From Fumia sp045645505 (GTDB lineage: Bacteria; Bacillota; Clostridia; Oscillospirales; Ruminococcaceae): 64,000 nt of DNA. Where the stretch lies: contig JAZRIW010000001.1 of assembly GCA_045645505.1 (NCBI GenBank), forward strand, positions 1-64,000, in the 5' to 3' direction. The notes under the pieces were generated by a model. It was not told the DNA's origin and did no database searches. It was given only the letters and a program-made list of their open reading frames with translations. The translations under genes and the position numbers were made by a program. Shown here piece by piece: positions 24,308-33,130 of the stretch; position 1 is the first letter of the stretch; the number at the start of each line of letters is the position of its first letter.

Positions 24308-26047
24308 TTAAAACTCAAGTATAATAAATGCAGTAGCAGGAACTTTAACAGAGTATGTTTTATCGTCTTTTTTTATAATCTGAGACTTAAAATTTCCCTC
24401 TTTAATAACCTCGATTTCAGTAGGCTTTTTAAAGGTTACCTCTACCAATTCATCTGCCTCATTATCGATTACATCGCCTTTGTCAATCGTTCTCATATTT
24501 CCTTCGTTGTTAAACAAAGAAAGATACCTCTGATTATTTTCATCCGTTGATACAAGCCATGAAAGTCCCGAAACATAAACCGGCATAACCTTTAAAATAA
24601 GTTTTTTAAGCTCTGCTGAAAGCTTATTTATATCAGACGAATCAAGAATTTTATACTTATCCTCGTTTTCCTTTTTAAAATGAGAATCAGGTGAAGCATC
24701 AATTAAATATTCATATTTTTTCATAGCTTCAGGATTCGTATCTTCATATATAATATCAAAAACATCTCCGAATTCGGTGTTTGTAAGAACATGCCCCTCA
24801 TTACCGCTTCCTTTGACTCTGTCTTCAAAAATAAGTGCAAGAACGTCCTCAACATGCATATAATACTGCTCTTCTTGTTTTGTTAAGGTCGAGCACATAT
24901 ATGTATATGGGTTTTCATGTTTTTCATTTAAATTAAACCTGAAACGCAACTGTACCGTACTATATTTCTTAGGAAGCACAATCGCAAACGGAGTAAAAGC
25001 GTTGATTCCCCGTAATTTCTCTGCTTCATGAATAAAATTTTTCTTTGTTTCACCATAGGGTGAAAGATTAAATTCCTTCATATCATAATAAGAACAATTA
25101 AGTCCCCATTCTTCAGAAAAGTAGTGCGAACCACTCATAAGCGAAAAATAATATATTCTGTTTTGTAAAAGCCTCGAACTGCCACCATTTTCACCAAACG
25201 AAGTAAAATTATCGGGATGTGTATCCTGAGTAAGATACCACTCATTGATAGGGTCTAAATTAAAACAAGGCATTGTGCAGCCGACGTATTTCCCATTAAA
25301 CATCGACCAGTGCCAACATTCATAGTATGTTCCCCATGTCTTATCTGAAGCCTTGGCAATACCTCTTGCTAAAGCCACCTCTGTACGCATATACGGAATC
25401 TGACTTCCGACTTCAGGCATAAAAGTTTTCATACCGAGCTCATCTTGAAGTTTCGTCATAAGATAATAACTGTCACAAGGAAGAATAAGCCCCTCAGTTT
25501 CCTCCATACGAGTCTTAAACATCTCTTTGATTTCTTCGTAATACCCTTCAGGTGTAGGAGAATATATAAGCTTTGAATATTCTGAAATTGATCCCTGTGA
25601 CAAGCCGTGCAAAACCTCACCGTAAGGTGTTACCGCAAAACTGCTTTTTAAAGGCTCGTCCATAGCTTTTACATCATAAGGCCCATTCGAACCCATGGTT
25701 TTAATAATTAAAGGCCAGTCACTTGTACGACGGTTTGAAGCACTCTCATGAAGCTGAAATCCCAAAAACCAATCCCCGAGAATATCTCTGTATTCCTTAA
25801 TAAGAGTCTTGTCATATTCATATTTCCAGTATGTAATTCCACCCGCAATTCTATCTACATAAAAAGGAATTTTATCGTTTTTTATCATAGAATGCAGTGT
25901 TCCACCGATAGCAGCTATATTATTAAACTGACGCTCATACGGAACTGAAAAAACATTCTGAATTTTAAAACCTGAATCACCGTTAAGCATATTATTTTTT
26001 TCAAGTCCCTTAAAACAATCCTCATTATATACATGAAAAAATTTCAT
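24308..26047 (-). CDS. Unassigned protein, possible TIM-barrel glycoside hydrolase
   Basis: I do not recognise this 579-residue protein with certainty. It has no signal peptide and no membrane segments. The pattern resembles a TIM-barrel carbohydrate-active enzyme with a C-terminal beta-sandwich: aromatic-rich strands such as GDWFLGFQLHESASNRR near residue 90, ILPCDSYYLMTK near 193, FMPEVGSQIPYMRTEVALARG near 208 and WGTYYECWHWSMF near 238 could supply acidic catalytic residues. A run of beta strands at 500-579 ends in VKVPATAFIILEF, typical of a closing glycosidase domain. GGGG precedes the ATG. The function is unknown; a cytoplasmic hydrolase of oligosaccharides is only a guess. Confidence 0.5.
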   Translation of the reverse strand: MKFFHVYNEDCFKGLEKNNMLNGDSGFKIQNVFSVPYERQFNNIAAIGGTLHSMIKNDKIPFYVDRIAGGITYWKYEYDKTLIKEYRDILGDWFLGFQLHESASNRRTSDWPLIIKTMGSNGPYDVKAMDEPLKSSFAVTPYGEVLHGLSQGSISEYSKLIYSPTPEGYYEEIKEMFKTRMEETEGLILPCDSYYLMTKLQDELGMKTFMPEVGSQIPYMRTEVALARGIAKASDKTWGTYYECWHWSMFNGKYVGCTMPCFNLDPINEWYLTQDTHPDNFTSFGENGGSSRLLQNRIYYFSLMSGSHYFSEEWGLNCSYYDMKEFNLSPYGETKKNFIHEAEKLRGINAFTPFAIVLPKKYSTVQLRFRFNLNEKHENPYTYMCSTLTKQEEQYYMHVEDVLALIFEDRVKGSGNEGHVLTNTEFGDVFDIIYEDTNPEAMKKYEYLIDASPDSHFKKENEDKYKILDSSDINKLSAELKKLILKVMPVYVSGLSWLVSTDENNQRYLSLFNNEGNMRTIDKGDVIDNEADELVEVTFKKPTEIEVIKEGNFKSQIIKKDDKTYSVKVPATAFIILEF

Positions 26048-26068
26048 AATAAACCCCGCTTTTATATA

Positions 26069-26587
26069 CTAAAACTTCTCATAAAATACAGTTTCTTCTA
26101 TAGGTCTTACTTTCTCGTGCATATCAAGAGGTACTGCATCATCAGCAGGGTATCCCATAACAAGAATCAAAGTCATCTCATATTCATCAGGAATATTAAA
26201 TTCATTCTTTAAAATCTCAGGATTATATGCCATTACCATACAGCTTCCAACACCAAGCGACTGTGCCGAAAGCATCATATGTGTAGCAACAATGGCAGCA
26301 TCCACCGGTGCAGTCATCGCTTTGTCGTATTTTCTCACCCAGGATTCATTTTTATTATACCCTATAACCATAGCAGTCGGCGCATTAAAATGACAAGGTG
26401 TGCATTTTGAAAGCTTTTTCATACTCTCGTCGGTATTTAAAACAAGTATTCTCTGGGGCTGGTAATTACAGCCTGTCGGTGCAACATGACCTGCAAGCAA
26501 TATCTCGTCTATAACTTCCTTTTTAAGATGCTCAGGTTTAAATTTTCTGACAGAAAATCTGTCCTTTATAAGCTTCATAAAATCCAT
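26069..26587 (-). CDS. Nitroreductase-family FMN oxidoreductase
   Basis: A 172-residue nitroreductase-fold flavoprotein. The N-terminal DRFSVRKFKPEHL holds the FMN-phosphate arginines, APTGCNYQPQRI near residue 37 is the FMN-binding loop, VDAAIVATHMMLSAQSLGVGSCMV near 95-118 forms the core helix, and VMGYPAD is near 143. Substrate is unknown; the family reduces nitroaromatics, flavins or quinones using NAD(P)H. It is followed 21 bases upstream by the previous gene and probably belongs to the same minus-strand run. Confidence 0.9.
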   Translation of the reverse strand: MDFMKLIKDRFSVRKFKPEHLKKEVIDEILLAGHVAPTGCNYQPQRILVLNTDESMKKLSKCTPCHFNAPTAMVIGYNKNESWVRKYDKAMTAPVDAAIVATHMMLSAQSLGVGSCMVMAYNPEILKNEFNIPDEYEMTLILVMGYPADDAVPLDMHEKVRPIEETVFYEKF

Positions 26588-26610
26588 ATTTTATCTCCTT
26601 TACTGATTAC

Positions 26611-27207
26611 TTAAAAATCCGCATCCACAATATAAATATCTAAAAAATCTTTAGAATCAGAACTAAATCCCGACTTTGCCACATCATTTGCAGTAATATC
26701 AAGACTGTTTGAGAGAATGATATATTCCGATTCTCCGTGCTGATACTGAGTATCACCCTCTACCTTTAAGATATACTTATACTGTGAAAAATCCTTTTCG
26801 GGGTCCTCTATTTTCTTGAAAATTTCCCAGTCATCGCCAATCGGCACTTCGGCTATATCTTTAGTAGCACTAAGCTGATAAGCAGATGCTCTGTTTTTAT
26901 ATCCGAAATTTGCTTCATTATCGTTTTTAGGAAGTTCCCATTTATCAACAGCCTTGATAAAACTTCCGTCAAGAGCATCACTTCTGCTTTTTATATCGTT
27001 ATCTTCGCCTGTATCATAGTAAAGACTTCCGTTAATCATAATTGTCCTTACAGGCTCTTTTTCACTTCTGTAACGCTTTTGATTTTTGCCTACAATAATA
27101 CTTGTAGGGCCATCTGCCCCACCGATAACCGATACCGAACGGGCATTACAGGAAATTAAAGACAATGATATCAATGATACTAATATTAAAATACTAATCT
27201 TTTTCAT
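26611..27207 (-). CDS. Putative lipoprotein with a VIGGADGPTS motif
   Basis: A 198-residue protein with a lipoprotein signal: MKKISILILVSLISLSLISC, with cleavage before Cys20. Directly after it comes SVSVIGGADGPTSIIVG, almost the same as the conserved membrane motif VIGGADGPTAIF of sodium-pump decarboxylase beta subunits, here in a soluble extracytoplasmic protein. The remainder (about 60-198) shows no domain I can name and looks like a beta-rich surface domain. AAGGAG precedes the ATG. It is in a run of small genes on the minus strand. Function unknown. Confidence 0.7.
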   Translation of the reverse strand: MKKISILILVSLISLSLISCNARSVSVIGGADGPTSIIVGKNQKRYRSEKEPVRTIMINGSLYYDTGEDNDIKSRSDALDGSFIKAVDKWELPKNDNEANFGYKNRASAYQLSATKDIAEVPIGDDWEIFKKIEDPEKDFSQYKYILKVEGDTQYQHGESEYIILSNSLDITANDVAKSGFSSDSKDFLDIYIVDADF

Positions 27208-27217
27208 AATTTACTCC

Positions 27218-27664
27218 TTAAAAATTTTCTAAAATAGCCTTACAACCTTCGTAAATATCTTTATACGCCTCTTCAAAATTTCTGCTGTACCAGGGATCTC
27301 TTACGTCACGACTTCCAAGGAGCTTTCGCACCTTTTCTTCTTTATCTCCGCCAAGTATTCTTGTCGCATTTTTCACATTATAAGAATCCATACAGATAAA
27401 TAAGTCATACTTATCATAATCGCTCTTTTTAAGCTTTACAGCTATTTTCCCGTCACAGGAAATCCCGTGTTTACTAAGTTCCTCTCTTGCAGGCGGATAT
27501 ACGGGACTGCCTACACCATTAAAAATTTCATCTTCACTTGTAGCAGAAGATGAAATCAAAAATTCATCTTCTCTTCCCTCTTTTTTTATAATATCACGAA
27601 GTATAAATTCAGCCATAGGACTTCTGCAGATATTCCCGTGGCAGACGAACATTATCCTTGTCAT
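27218..27664 (-). CDS. Low-molecular-weight protein tyrosine phosphatase
   Basis: A 148-residue phosphatase with the catalytic P-loop VCHGNICRSPMAEF at residues 7-20 (CX5R, C8 and R14) and the general-acid loop DPWYSRNFEEAY near 122, which has the expected Asp-Pro pair. It dephosphorylates phosphotyrosine, or phosphoarginine in the YwlE branch. The motif here, with Asn-Ile after CHG, does not decide which. The gap to the next gene is 2 bases, so it is in an operon with DUF1653. Confidence 0.93.
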   Translation of the reverse strand: MTRIMFVCHGNICRSPMAEFILRDIIKKEGREDEFLISSSATSEDEIFNGVGSPVYPPAREELSKHGISCDGKIAVKLKKSDYDKYDLFICMDSYNVKNATRILGGDKEEKVRKLLGSRDVRDPWYSRNFEEAYKDIYEGCKAILENF

Positions 27665-27666
27665 AA

Positions 27667-27897
27667 TTACTCTCCTTCTACTTCAAATCTATATTTCTGA
27701 CAAGCATCTGGATATTTTTTACTGTCAAGTTCTTCCAAAAACATCTCAAGTGGCCTTATCCACAAAGATTCATCTCCATACATTTGTCTGTAAACCACAT
27801 AGATTTCACCTGTTTCAGAACATTTTGCAACATCCTCAACACGATATAAATTACCTTTAAAGTGCTTATATACAGCACCTATCTCCAATTTCCTCAT
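27667..27897 (-). CDS. DUF1653 small conserved protein
   Basis: A 76-residue protein with the DUF1653 pattern: GAVYKHFKGNLYRVEDVAKCSETGE at the N terminus and VYRQMYGDESLWIRPLEMFLEEL in the middle. The family is a small SH3-like beta barrel of unknown function, often encoded among housekeeping and phosphatase genes. AGAGAGGT precedes the ATG. It lies two bases upstream of the phosphatase gene. Confidence 0.85.
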   Translation of the reverse strand: MRKLEIGAVYKHFKGNLYRVEDVAKCSETGEIYVVYRQMYGDESLWIRPLEMFLEELDSKKYPDACQKYRFEVEGE

Positions 27898-27909
27898 ACT
27901 TTACCTCTC

Positions 27910-28212
27910 TTAATCAATAACCTCAATTAAAAAGCTCACAGGTCTGAATCCATCATTACAGGAAATCATAGCAGACTTTTCATTTTTCATCCAACCATCA
28001 TAAAAATTCCCACCGCCAAATGCTAACTCTTCAACGAAATACTCCATACTCTCCCATGCAGAATCACACATTTTTAGAGGCTTTTCTGCACTTTTTGAAA
28101 TAAACACCTGACCTAATTTCATATCACAAGCATGCTCTATAGGATTTTCATATTTTTCAATCAGATCATCATATCTTGCTATCTTCATGACAGTTATTTT
28201 TATATCCTTCAT
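27910..28212 (-). CDS. TIGR04076-family small protein
   Basis: A 100-residue protein with the pattern of the TIGR04076 family as I recall it: an N-terminal VKITVMK-like strand (IKITVMKIAR), a central LGQVF and CDSAWESM, then FGGGNFYDGWMK and the C-terminal ISCNDGFRPVSFLIE. The conserved cysteines are C29, C49 and C85. Function is unknown. It is the first gene of a minus-strand run toward the phosphatase, and AAAGGAAATGG precedes the ATG. Confidence 0.75.
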   Translation of the reverse strand: MKDIKITVMKIARYDDLIEKYENPIEHACDMKLGQVFISKSAEKPLKMCDSAWESMEYFVEELAFGGGNFYDGWMKNEKSAMISCNDGFRPVSFLIEVID

Positions 28213-28283
28213 ATCACCATTTCCTTTAATTTACTTATGTCATATTAAATTATATCATCTCAGAAGATTTTTTTCAACAAAAC

Positions 28284-28317
28284 AAAAAGCACAGTTTAAA
28301 TAAACTGTGCTTTTTTT
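28284..28317. terminator. Terminator after the DUF421/DUF4363 pair
   Basis: AAGCACAGTTTA and TAAACTGTGCTT form a perfect hairpin flanked by A and T runs. Confidence 0.88.
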
Positions 28318-28642
28318 AAAATATATTGCTAAGTGTCGGTAATTCACTCTGATAAAGGTTTTCAAGTAAAACTATCGCCTTTTTTATCCTCTCTTTATCA
28401 AAATATAATGCAGCGTCTAAAATTGCATTTGAAATTTCGTTAATTTTTTCCTCCTTTATAAACATTTCAAGAAAAGCCTTTTTTTCCTCCCAGCTCTCAT
28501 AAACTTCATAAACCTCTTCCCCTACAGCAGTTTCAAGAGAATTTATAAGATGATTTTTATAATCTCTCAGATAAAAAACAGAATATACCGAAACCAAAAC
28601 AAGTAACAATAAAATCGATATAATCAACAAAACTCTTTTCAA
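28316..28642 (-). CDS. DUF4363 membrane-anchored protein
   Basis: A 108-residue protein with one N-terminal membrane helix (MKRVLLIISILLLLVLVSVYSVFYL) and a helical extracytoplasmic part with SWEEKKAFLEMFIKEEKINEI, the pattern of DUF4363. Starts at TTG 28642 with GAGGG upstream and overlaps the stop of the DUF421 gene by four bases. This pair is usually found together in spore formers, often near spoVA. The function is unknown and a sporulation link is inference. Confidence 0.78.
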   Translation of the reverse strand: MKRVLLIISILLLLVLVSVYSVFYLRDYKNHLINSLETAVGEEVYEVYESWEEKKAFLEMFIKEEKINEISNAILDAALYFDKERIKKAIVLLENLYQSELPTLSNIF

Positions 28643-29313
28643 TTTATTCCCTCTTTTTTTATAATATTCACCTTTTTATCACTATCGGCAGTCATGATAA
28701 AAATCTCATCTATTCTCAAATTTTTTGACTTTAAAACACTTAAAACCCATTTTTCCGTAAGATTGTATAACGGCAACGCCTCCTTTAAAAGTTCTCCGTC
28801 ACTTATAATCACGACAGGCGGATTCGGTTGCCTCCCCTTTAAATCAAGCATTTCAGCTGTCGCAGTCTGATAATTAAATTTCTGAAGAAAACTTATAGTA
28901 CCGGTAGTTTCAATAACCGCAAACGCTACCTCGTCTATATCAAAAATGCCACTCCCCCTCAAGCTTTCCGTTAAATCATCAATCGAATATCTTAAAGTTT
29001 TAAGTGCCTTCTGGTCAATTTTACCGTCCTTTATTATCACAATAGGTTTGCCCGAAATAAGAGTCCTGAATTTTTTTGAACGAAGTGAAATCATCGATAC
29101 AATCAAATCAAACGAAACCAAAGTAATAATAGGTATAATGCCTGTAAGCATAGGAGTATCAGGGTTTTCTATCGGAATAGAAGCTATATTTGAAACTAAA
29201 ATCGTAACTACAAGCTCCGATGGTTGAAGCTGTCCTATTTGTCGTTTTCCCATTATTCTTAAGGAAAAAACAATCAGAATATATAAAAGCACCGCCCTTA
29301 AAAGCACTATCAT
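28639..29313 (-). CDS. DUF421 (YetF-family) membrane protein
   Basis: A 224-residue protein with three N-terminal membrane helices, the conserved RIMGKRQIGQLQPSELVVTILVSN block near residues 19-42, and a soluble two-domain C-terminal half with GKPIVIIKDGKID near 88. This matches the DUF421 family that includes YetF and YcaP. Members assemble at membranes in spore formers and are often sigma-G controlled. It diverges from the ger operon by 88 bases and is coupled to DUF4363. Confidence 0.88.
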   Translation of the reverse strand: MIVLLRAVLLYILIVFSLRIMGKRQIGQLQPSELVVTILVSNIASIPIENPDTPMLTGIIPIITLVSFDLIVSMISLRSKKFRTLISGKPIVIIKDGKIDQKALKTLRYSIDDLTESLRGSGIFDIDEVAFAVIETTGTISFLQKFNYQTATAEMLDLKGRQPNPPVVIISDGELLKEALPLYNLTEKWVLSVLKSKNLRIDEIFIMTADSDKKVNIIKKEGIN

Positions 29314-29401
29314 ATAAAATCCCCTTTATGAATAAGCAATTCTTTTTTTGAACATACTTATTATTGATAATAACCCCTTAAATATTCAAAGGAGAAAAAG
29401 C

Positions 29402-30844
29402 ATGAAACTCTGTGAAAATTCAGATAAAAATATTACAGAAATGCGAAATAAATTAGATGGTAGTGCAGATTTTATTACAAGAGATTTATATATAGGAAAA
29501 AATAAACTAAGCTTTGTTATGATTGAAGGTATGATTAACTTAGGTGTCCTTGCAAATCTTATTATAAGACCTCTCCTTCAGGAAAATTTTGAAAAAGACG
29601 TAACTGCAAAGACAATATACGATTTTATCATCGACAAAAGCCTTATGGCAGCGGATATGAAAGAAATTTTTACCACTGAAGAAGTTCTTAAAATGGCGAT
29701 GTCAGGCTTTGCAGTTGTGATAATTGACGGTATTGCCGCAGGAATTGCTTTGGGTGCTCAGGGGTTTAACTTCCGTTCAATTTCAGAACCGTCAGGCGAA
29801 ATAAACGAACGTGGCTCACGGGAAGGTTTTACAGAACCGATAAAAATTAACCTGACCATGATAAGACGACGAATTAAATCAGATAAATTGAAGTTTGAGA
29901 GCTTTGAAGTAGGAAAACAAAGCAAAACCGATGCCTGTCTTGTTTATAAAACTGACGTGGTATCAGAAAAACTATTAAATAAAGTGCGCGACAAGTTAAA
30001 AGCTTTACAGCTTGACGTGGTTCTCGACACAGGGTATCTCAAGCCATTTTTAGAAGGCAAACCCATTTCTTTTTTCAGCGAAGTCGGAGTTACCGAACGT
30101 CCCGATACATTGGTAGCAAAAATAGCTGAAGGAAGAGTGGCAATTCTACTTGACGGAACTCCGTATGCATTGATAGTACCCTACCTTTTTACCGAAAACT
30201 TTCAGAGCTTTGACGATTATGCCCACAGACCATATTTCGCAACTTTTATAAGACTTTTAAAGTATTTTGCTTTCTTTTTTACAATATACCTGCCTGGAAT
30301 TTATGTTGCTCTTGCGACCTTTCACCCCGAAGCATTCCCTCATGCACTTTTATTTAATATAGCCTCTGCCGAAGAAACCACACCTTTCCCACTTGTTTTA
30401 TCGGCATTAATCATTCATTTTATCTATGAAATAATGCGTGAGGCAGGATTAAGACTCCCAAGGCCCGTAGGACACGCTGTAGGAATCGTAGGTGCACTCG
30501 TAATAGGCGATGCCGCAGTAACTGCAGGAATTATCGGTTCCCCTATGGTAATGGTAGTGGCACTCACTGCAATAAGCTCCTTTGTAGTGCCAAGCCTTTA
30601 CGAACCTGTAAGCATTCTCCGTTTTATTTTTATTATAGTCGGAGGGCTTAGCGGAATGTACGGAATAGCAGTTATAAGTTGTATGCTGTTATTTAATATC
30701 TGCAAAATAAGCAATCTCGGGATACCATACACTTCCCCCATTTCCCCGTTTTCACTAAAATCAATGCGTGATACTTTTTTAAGACTTGGGTTTAAAACCC
30801 TGCAAAAAGACGTCAGAAAAATTCAAGAATTTAGGAGAGAATAA
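29402..30844 (+). CDS. gerKA: Spore germination protein, GerA family
   Basis: A 480-residue A-subunit of a germinant receptor, located in the inner spore membrane. The N-terminal soluble domain (about 1-230) has FITRDLYIG and VVIIDGIAAGIALGAQGF; EPSGEINERGSREGFTEPIKINLTMIRRRIK near 145-175 is the family signature. Membrane helices follow from about residue 260, including YLPGIYVALATFHPEAFP and VGHAVGIVGALVIGDAAV. ATG at 29402 is chosen because AAAGGAG lies 6 bases upstream. It is the first gene of the gerA-B-C operon. Which Ger operon it is (gerA, gerK or other) cannot be told. Confidence 0.93.
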   Translation: MKLCENSDKNITEMRNKLDGSADFITRDLYIGKNKLSFVMIEGMINLGVLANLIIRPLLQENFEKDVTAKTIYDFIIDKSLMAADMKEIFTTEEVLKMAMSGFAVVIIDGIAAGIALGAQGFNFRSISEPSGEINERGSREGFTEPIKINLTMIRRRIKSDKLKFESFEVGKQSKTDACLVYKTDVVSEKLLNKVRDKLKALQLDVVLDTGYLKPFLEGKPISFFSEVGVTERPDTLVAKIAEGRVAILLDGTPYALIVPYLFTENFQSFDDYAHRPYFATFIRLLKYFAFFFTIYLPGIYVALATFHPEAFPHALLFNIASAEETTPFPLVLSALIIHFIYEIMREAGLRLPRPVGHAVGIVGALVIGDAAVTAGIIGSPMVMVVALTAISSFVVPSLYEPVSILRFIFIIVGGLSGMYGIAVISCMLLFNICKISNLGIPYTSPISPFSLKSMRDTFLRLGFKTLQKDVRKIQEFRRE

Positions 30845-30845
30845 A

Positions 30846-31628
30846 GTGCGAAAAATTTCTCTTACAGAGTTTATAGCTGCTACCGTATTATCCACCTGCT
30901 TTATAACACTGGGAGGTCATTACAGCCTTTACGCTGTAATTTTATCAGGCCTTTTAAAACTTCTTATTTTAACTTTTCTTTTTAAAATCAAAAACACTGA
31001 ATATATCTTAGGTGGTTTTTTCTTTTTTATTTCTATACAAACAATTTTTGCTCTTAAAGATTTTTTAGTAAATACAATCTACCCCGATTCTTCATCATTT
31101 TTCTTTATTTTCACACTGATATTAGCTACCATTTACGGAGTTTATATGGGAATTGAAGGGATTACACGAAGTGCATTTATAATATCAGTTATATTCTTCC
31201 TGGGACTTCTCTTTTCAATCTTTGGAAATATTGAAAATTATGAAATCTATAAAATTTCAACCGAAAATTTATTATATGAAACAATTAAAATAATAATTTT
31301 ATCCCCTGAAATATTGCTTTTTATAGCTTTAAAAGAAAATCTTTCCGACGAAAAAGCCTGTAAAAAAGGGGCTTATCTTTATATTTTAATCTCAACTTTA
31401 ATTCTATCGTCAATTTCCCTCATCACAACCTTTACACTTGGAAAAACCGCTTTTACAGAAAGATTCCCATACTACACAGTAAACACCCTGGCAAAAATTT
31501 CGGTATTTCAACGTCTTGACGCACTTTATATGTCAAGTTTCATATTTTCAGGAATCATAAGAAGCAGTATCTACCTTTTTAGTGGCTTAAAACCTTTAAG
31601 ATTCAGGAGGAAAAAAAGTGCGGATTAA
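30846..31628 (+). CDS. Spore germination protein, GerB family (short)
   Basis: A 260-residue polytopic membrane protein in the position of the B-subunit of the germinant receptor, an APC-type transporter fold that binds the germinant. It starts VRKISLTEFIAATVLSTCF and has about eight hydrophobic segments. Typical GerB proteins are about 360 residues, so it appears to lack roughly 100 residues. The start is GTG at 30846, with TTAGGAGAG a few bases upstream and one base after the gerA stop. It overlaps the next gene by 11 bases. Sequence divergence is high, so assignment rests partly on context. Confidence 0.78.
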   Translation: MRKISLTEFIAATVLSTCFITLGGHYSLYAVILSGLLKLLILTFLFKIKNTEYILGGFFFFISIQTIFALKDFLVNTIYPDSSSFFFIFTLILATIYGVYMGIEGITRSAFIISVIFFLGLLFSIFGNIENYEIYKISTENLLYETIKIIILSPEILLFIALKENLSDEKACKKGAYLYILISTLILSSISLITTFTLGKTAFTERFPYYTVNTLAKISVFQRLDALYMSSFIFSGIIRSSIYLFSGLKPLRFRRKKSAD

Positions 31629-32634
31629 AATACTTTTTGTGCTTATACCGTTAATTTTATTTTCATCTTGTTTAGAAGCTGTAAATCTTCAGGACAGAGC
31701 TATAGTTCAGGCTATCGGAATTGATTATAAAGAAAATGAATTTTTAGTGACTATGCAGATTTTCAGTTCAGAAAGCAATACCGCTGAAAATTTTATAGAT
31801 CCTTCAAAACAAAACTCTAAAGTGATAACCTGTAGCGGAAAAACCATTCAAGACGCCATCAAAAAAACCTCAATAAGTCAAGGAAAAGAATTCTTTTTAG
31901 GGCATAACAGATTGATAATTTTAGGAAACTCGGCATTATCCCTCCCCTTAAACGAATTGTTTTCTTATTTTACATCCGCTACCGATTCAAGAAAAGACGT
32001 AAAACTCTTAATAAGTGAAGAAGATGCTTCATCTATATTAAATGCCGATATAAACCAAGGAATTTTACCTGCACTGACTATCGAAAAAATAGTGGAAAAC
32101 GCCTACAACGACTCAAAAATCACCAAAACCTTTCTCCTTGATTTGTTAAAAAAAGATAACGTCATTATCCCTTTGATAAAACCATTGACTAACCCAAATG
32201 AAAAATCACTTAAAACCATAAGTCTAACAGGCAGCGCTTTGTTTACCGATAATATCTATAAAGACAAATTAAGCTTTGATGAAACAACCGGTGCAATTTT
32301 TATGCTTGATTGGCTTAAAACGGCATCATATTCACTAAAAACCAAGGAGTTTAAAGAGCTATCGGTAGAAATTTACCAAAGTAAAACAAAAATCAAAGAT
32401 AACACAGCAAAAATTTTTGCAAAAGCAAGAATTGTAGATTTTATTTTGAACGACCAAATGGAAATTAACGAAGAAGCTTTGATTTCTGCAGAAAAAGAGA
32501 TTGAAAAGCAAATCACTTTACAATGCAAAAAAGCCCTTATCAAAGGGAAAAATCAAAACTTCAAACCTTTTGACGATATAACTTTACAAAATGTAACAGT
32601 AAATATTTTAAGAAAAGGAATGAGAAAAAAATAA
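31618..32634 (+). CDS. Germination lipoprotein, Ger(x)C family
   Basis: A 338-residue C-subunit of the germinant receptor. A lipoprotein signal ends in LILFSSC (Cys18), followed by NLQDRAIVQAIGIDYKENEFLVTMQIFSS, the usual start of GerC proteins. FFLGHNRLIILG near residue 95 is the second family block. The GTG start at 31618 lies inside the end of gerB and has AGGAGG 7 bases upstream. It completes an A-B-C operon closed by a terminator. Confidence 0.9.
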   Translation: MRIKILFVLIPLILFSSCLEAVNLQDRAIVQAIGIDYKENEFLVTMQIFSSESNTAENFIDPSKQNSKVITCSGKTIQDAIKKTSISQGKEFFLGHNRLIILGNSALSLPLNELFSYFTSATDSRKDVKLLISEEDASSILNADINQGILPALTIEKIVENAYNDSKITKTFLLDLLKKDNVIIPLIKPLTNPNEKSLKTISLTGSALFTDNIYKDKLSFDETTGAIFMLDWLKTASYSLKTKEFKELSVEIYQSKTKIKDNTAKIFAKARIVDFILNDQMEINEEALISAEKEIEKQITLQCKKALIKGKNQNFKPFDDITLQNVTVNILRKGMRKK

Positions 32635-32666
32635 AGTCTGCTGAAATTATCAGCAGACTTTTTTAT
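32633..32666. terminator. Terminator between ger operon and nrdR
   Basis: AAGTCTGCTGA and TCAGCAGACTT enclose AATTA and are followed by T runs; it serves convergent genes. Confidence 0.88.
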
Positions 32667-33121
32667 TTTTTTTCTTTTTTTAACGCTTTAAGTTCAGCCA
32701 AGAACGATTCCAAATCTGAAAAATCTCTGTAAACCGAAGCAAATCTTACATAAGCTACTTTATCTAAATTCTTAAGTTCTATCAAAACCTTTTCTCCAAG
32801 TTCAACAGAACTTACCTCTTTCACCAAAGAGTTTGCGTAATCAAGTTCGATAGAATCCACAAATTTTTCAAGCATCGCAAGTGAAACAGGTCTCTTTTCA
32901 CAAGCACGCAACAAACCGCCTAAAAGCTTATTTCTGTCAAACATCTGCCTTGAACCATCTTTTTTTACCACAACAAGCGGAGTTGTTTCCACCACCTCAT
33001 AAGTGGTAAATCTTTTATTACAAGCAAGACATTCACGTCGTCTGCGGATTTTCTCTCCATCCTCAGTAGGCCTTGAATCAATAACCTTACTGTCGGAAAC
33101 AGAACAATACGGACATTTCAT
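32663..33121 (-). CDS. nrdR: Transcriptional repressor NrdR
   Basis: A 152-residue regulator of ribonucleotide reductase genes. It has an N-terminal zinc ribbon (MKCPYC and CLACNKRF, residues 3-37) with the SKVIDSRPTEDGEKIRRRREC signature, and an ATP-cone domain (about 47-137) with VVVKKDGSRQMFDRNKLLGGL. NrdR senses dATP/ATP and binds NrdR boxes. No nrd genes are in the window. It follows the lipoprotein gene with a 9-base gap and is probably cotranscribed. Confidence 0.96.
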   Translation of the reverse strand: MKCPYCSVSDSKVIDSRPTEDGEKIRRRRECLACNKRFTTYEVVETTPLVVVKKDGSRQMFDRNKLLGGLLRACEKRPVSLAMLEKFVDSIELDYANSLVKEVSSVELGEKVLIELKNLDKVAYVRFASVYRDFSDLESFLAELKALKKEKK

Positions 33122-33130
33122 AAAATCACC

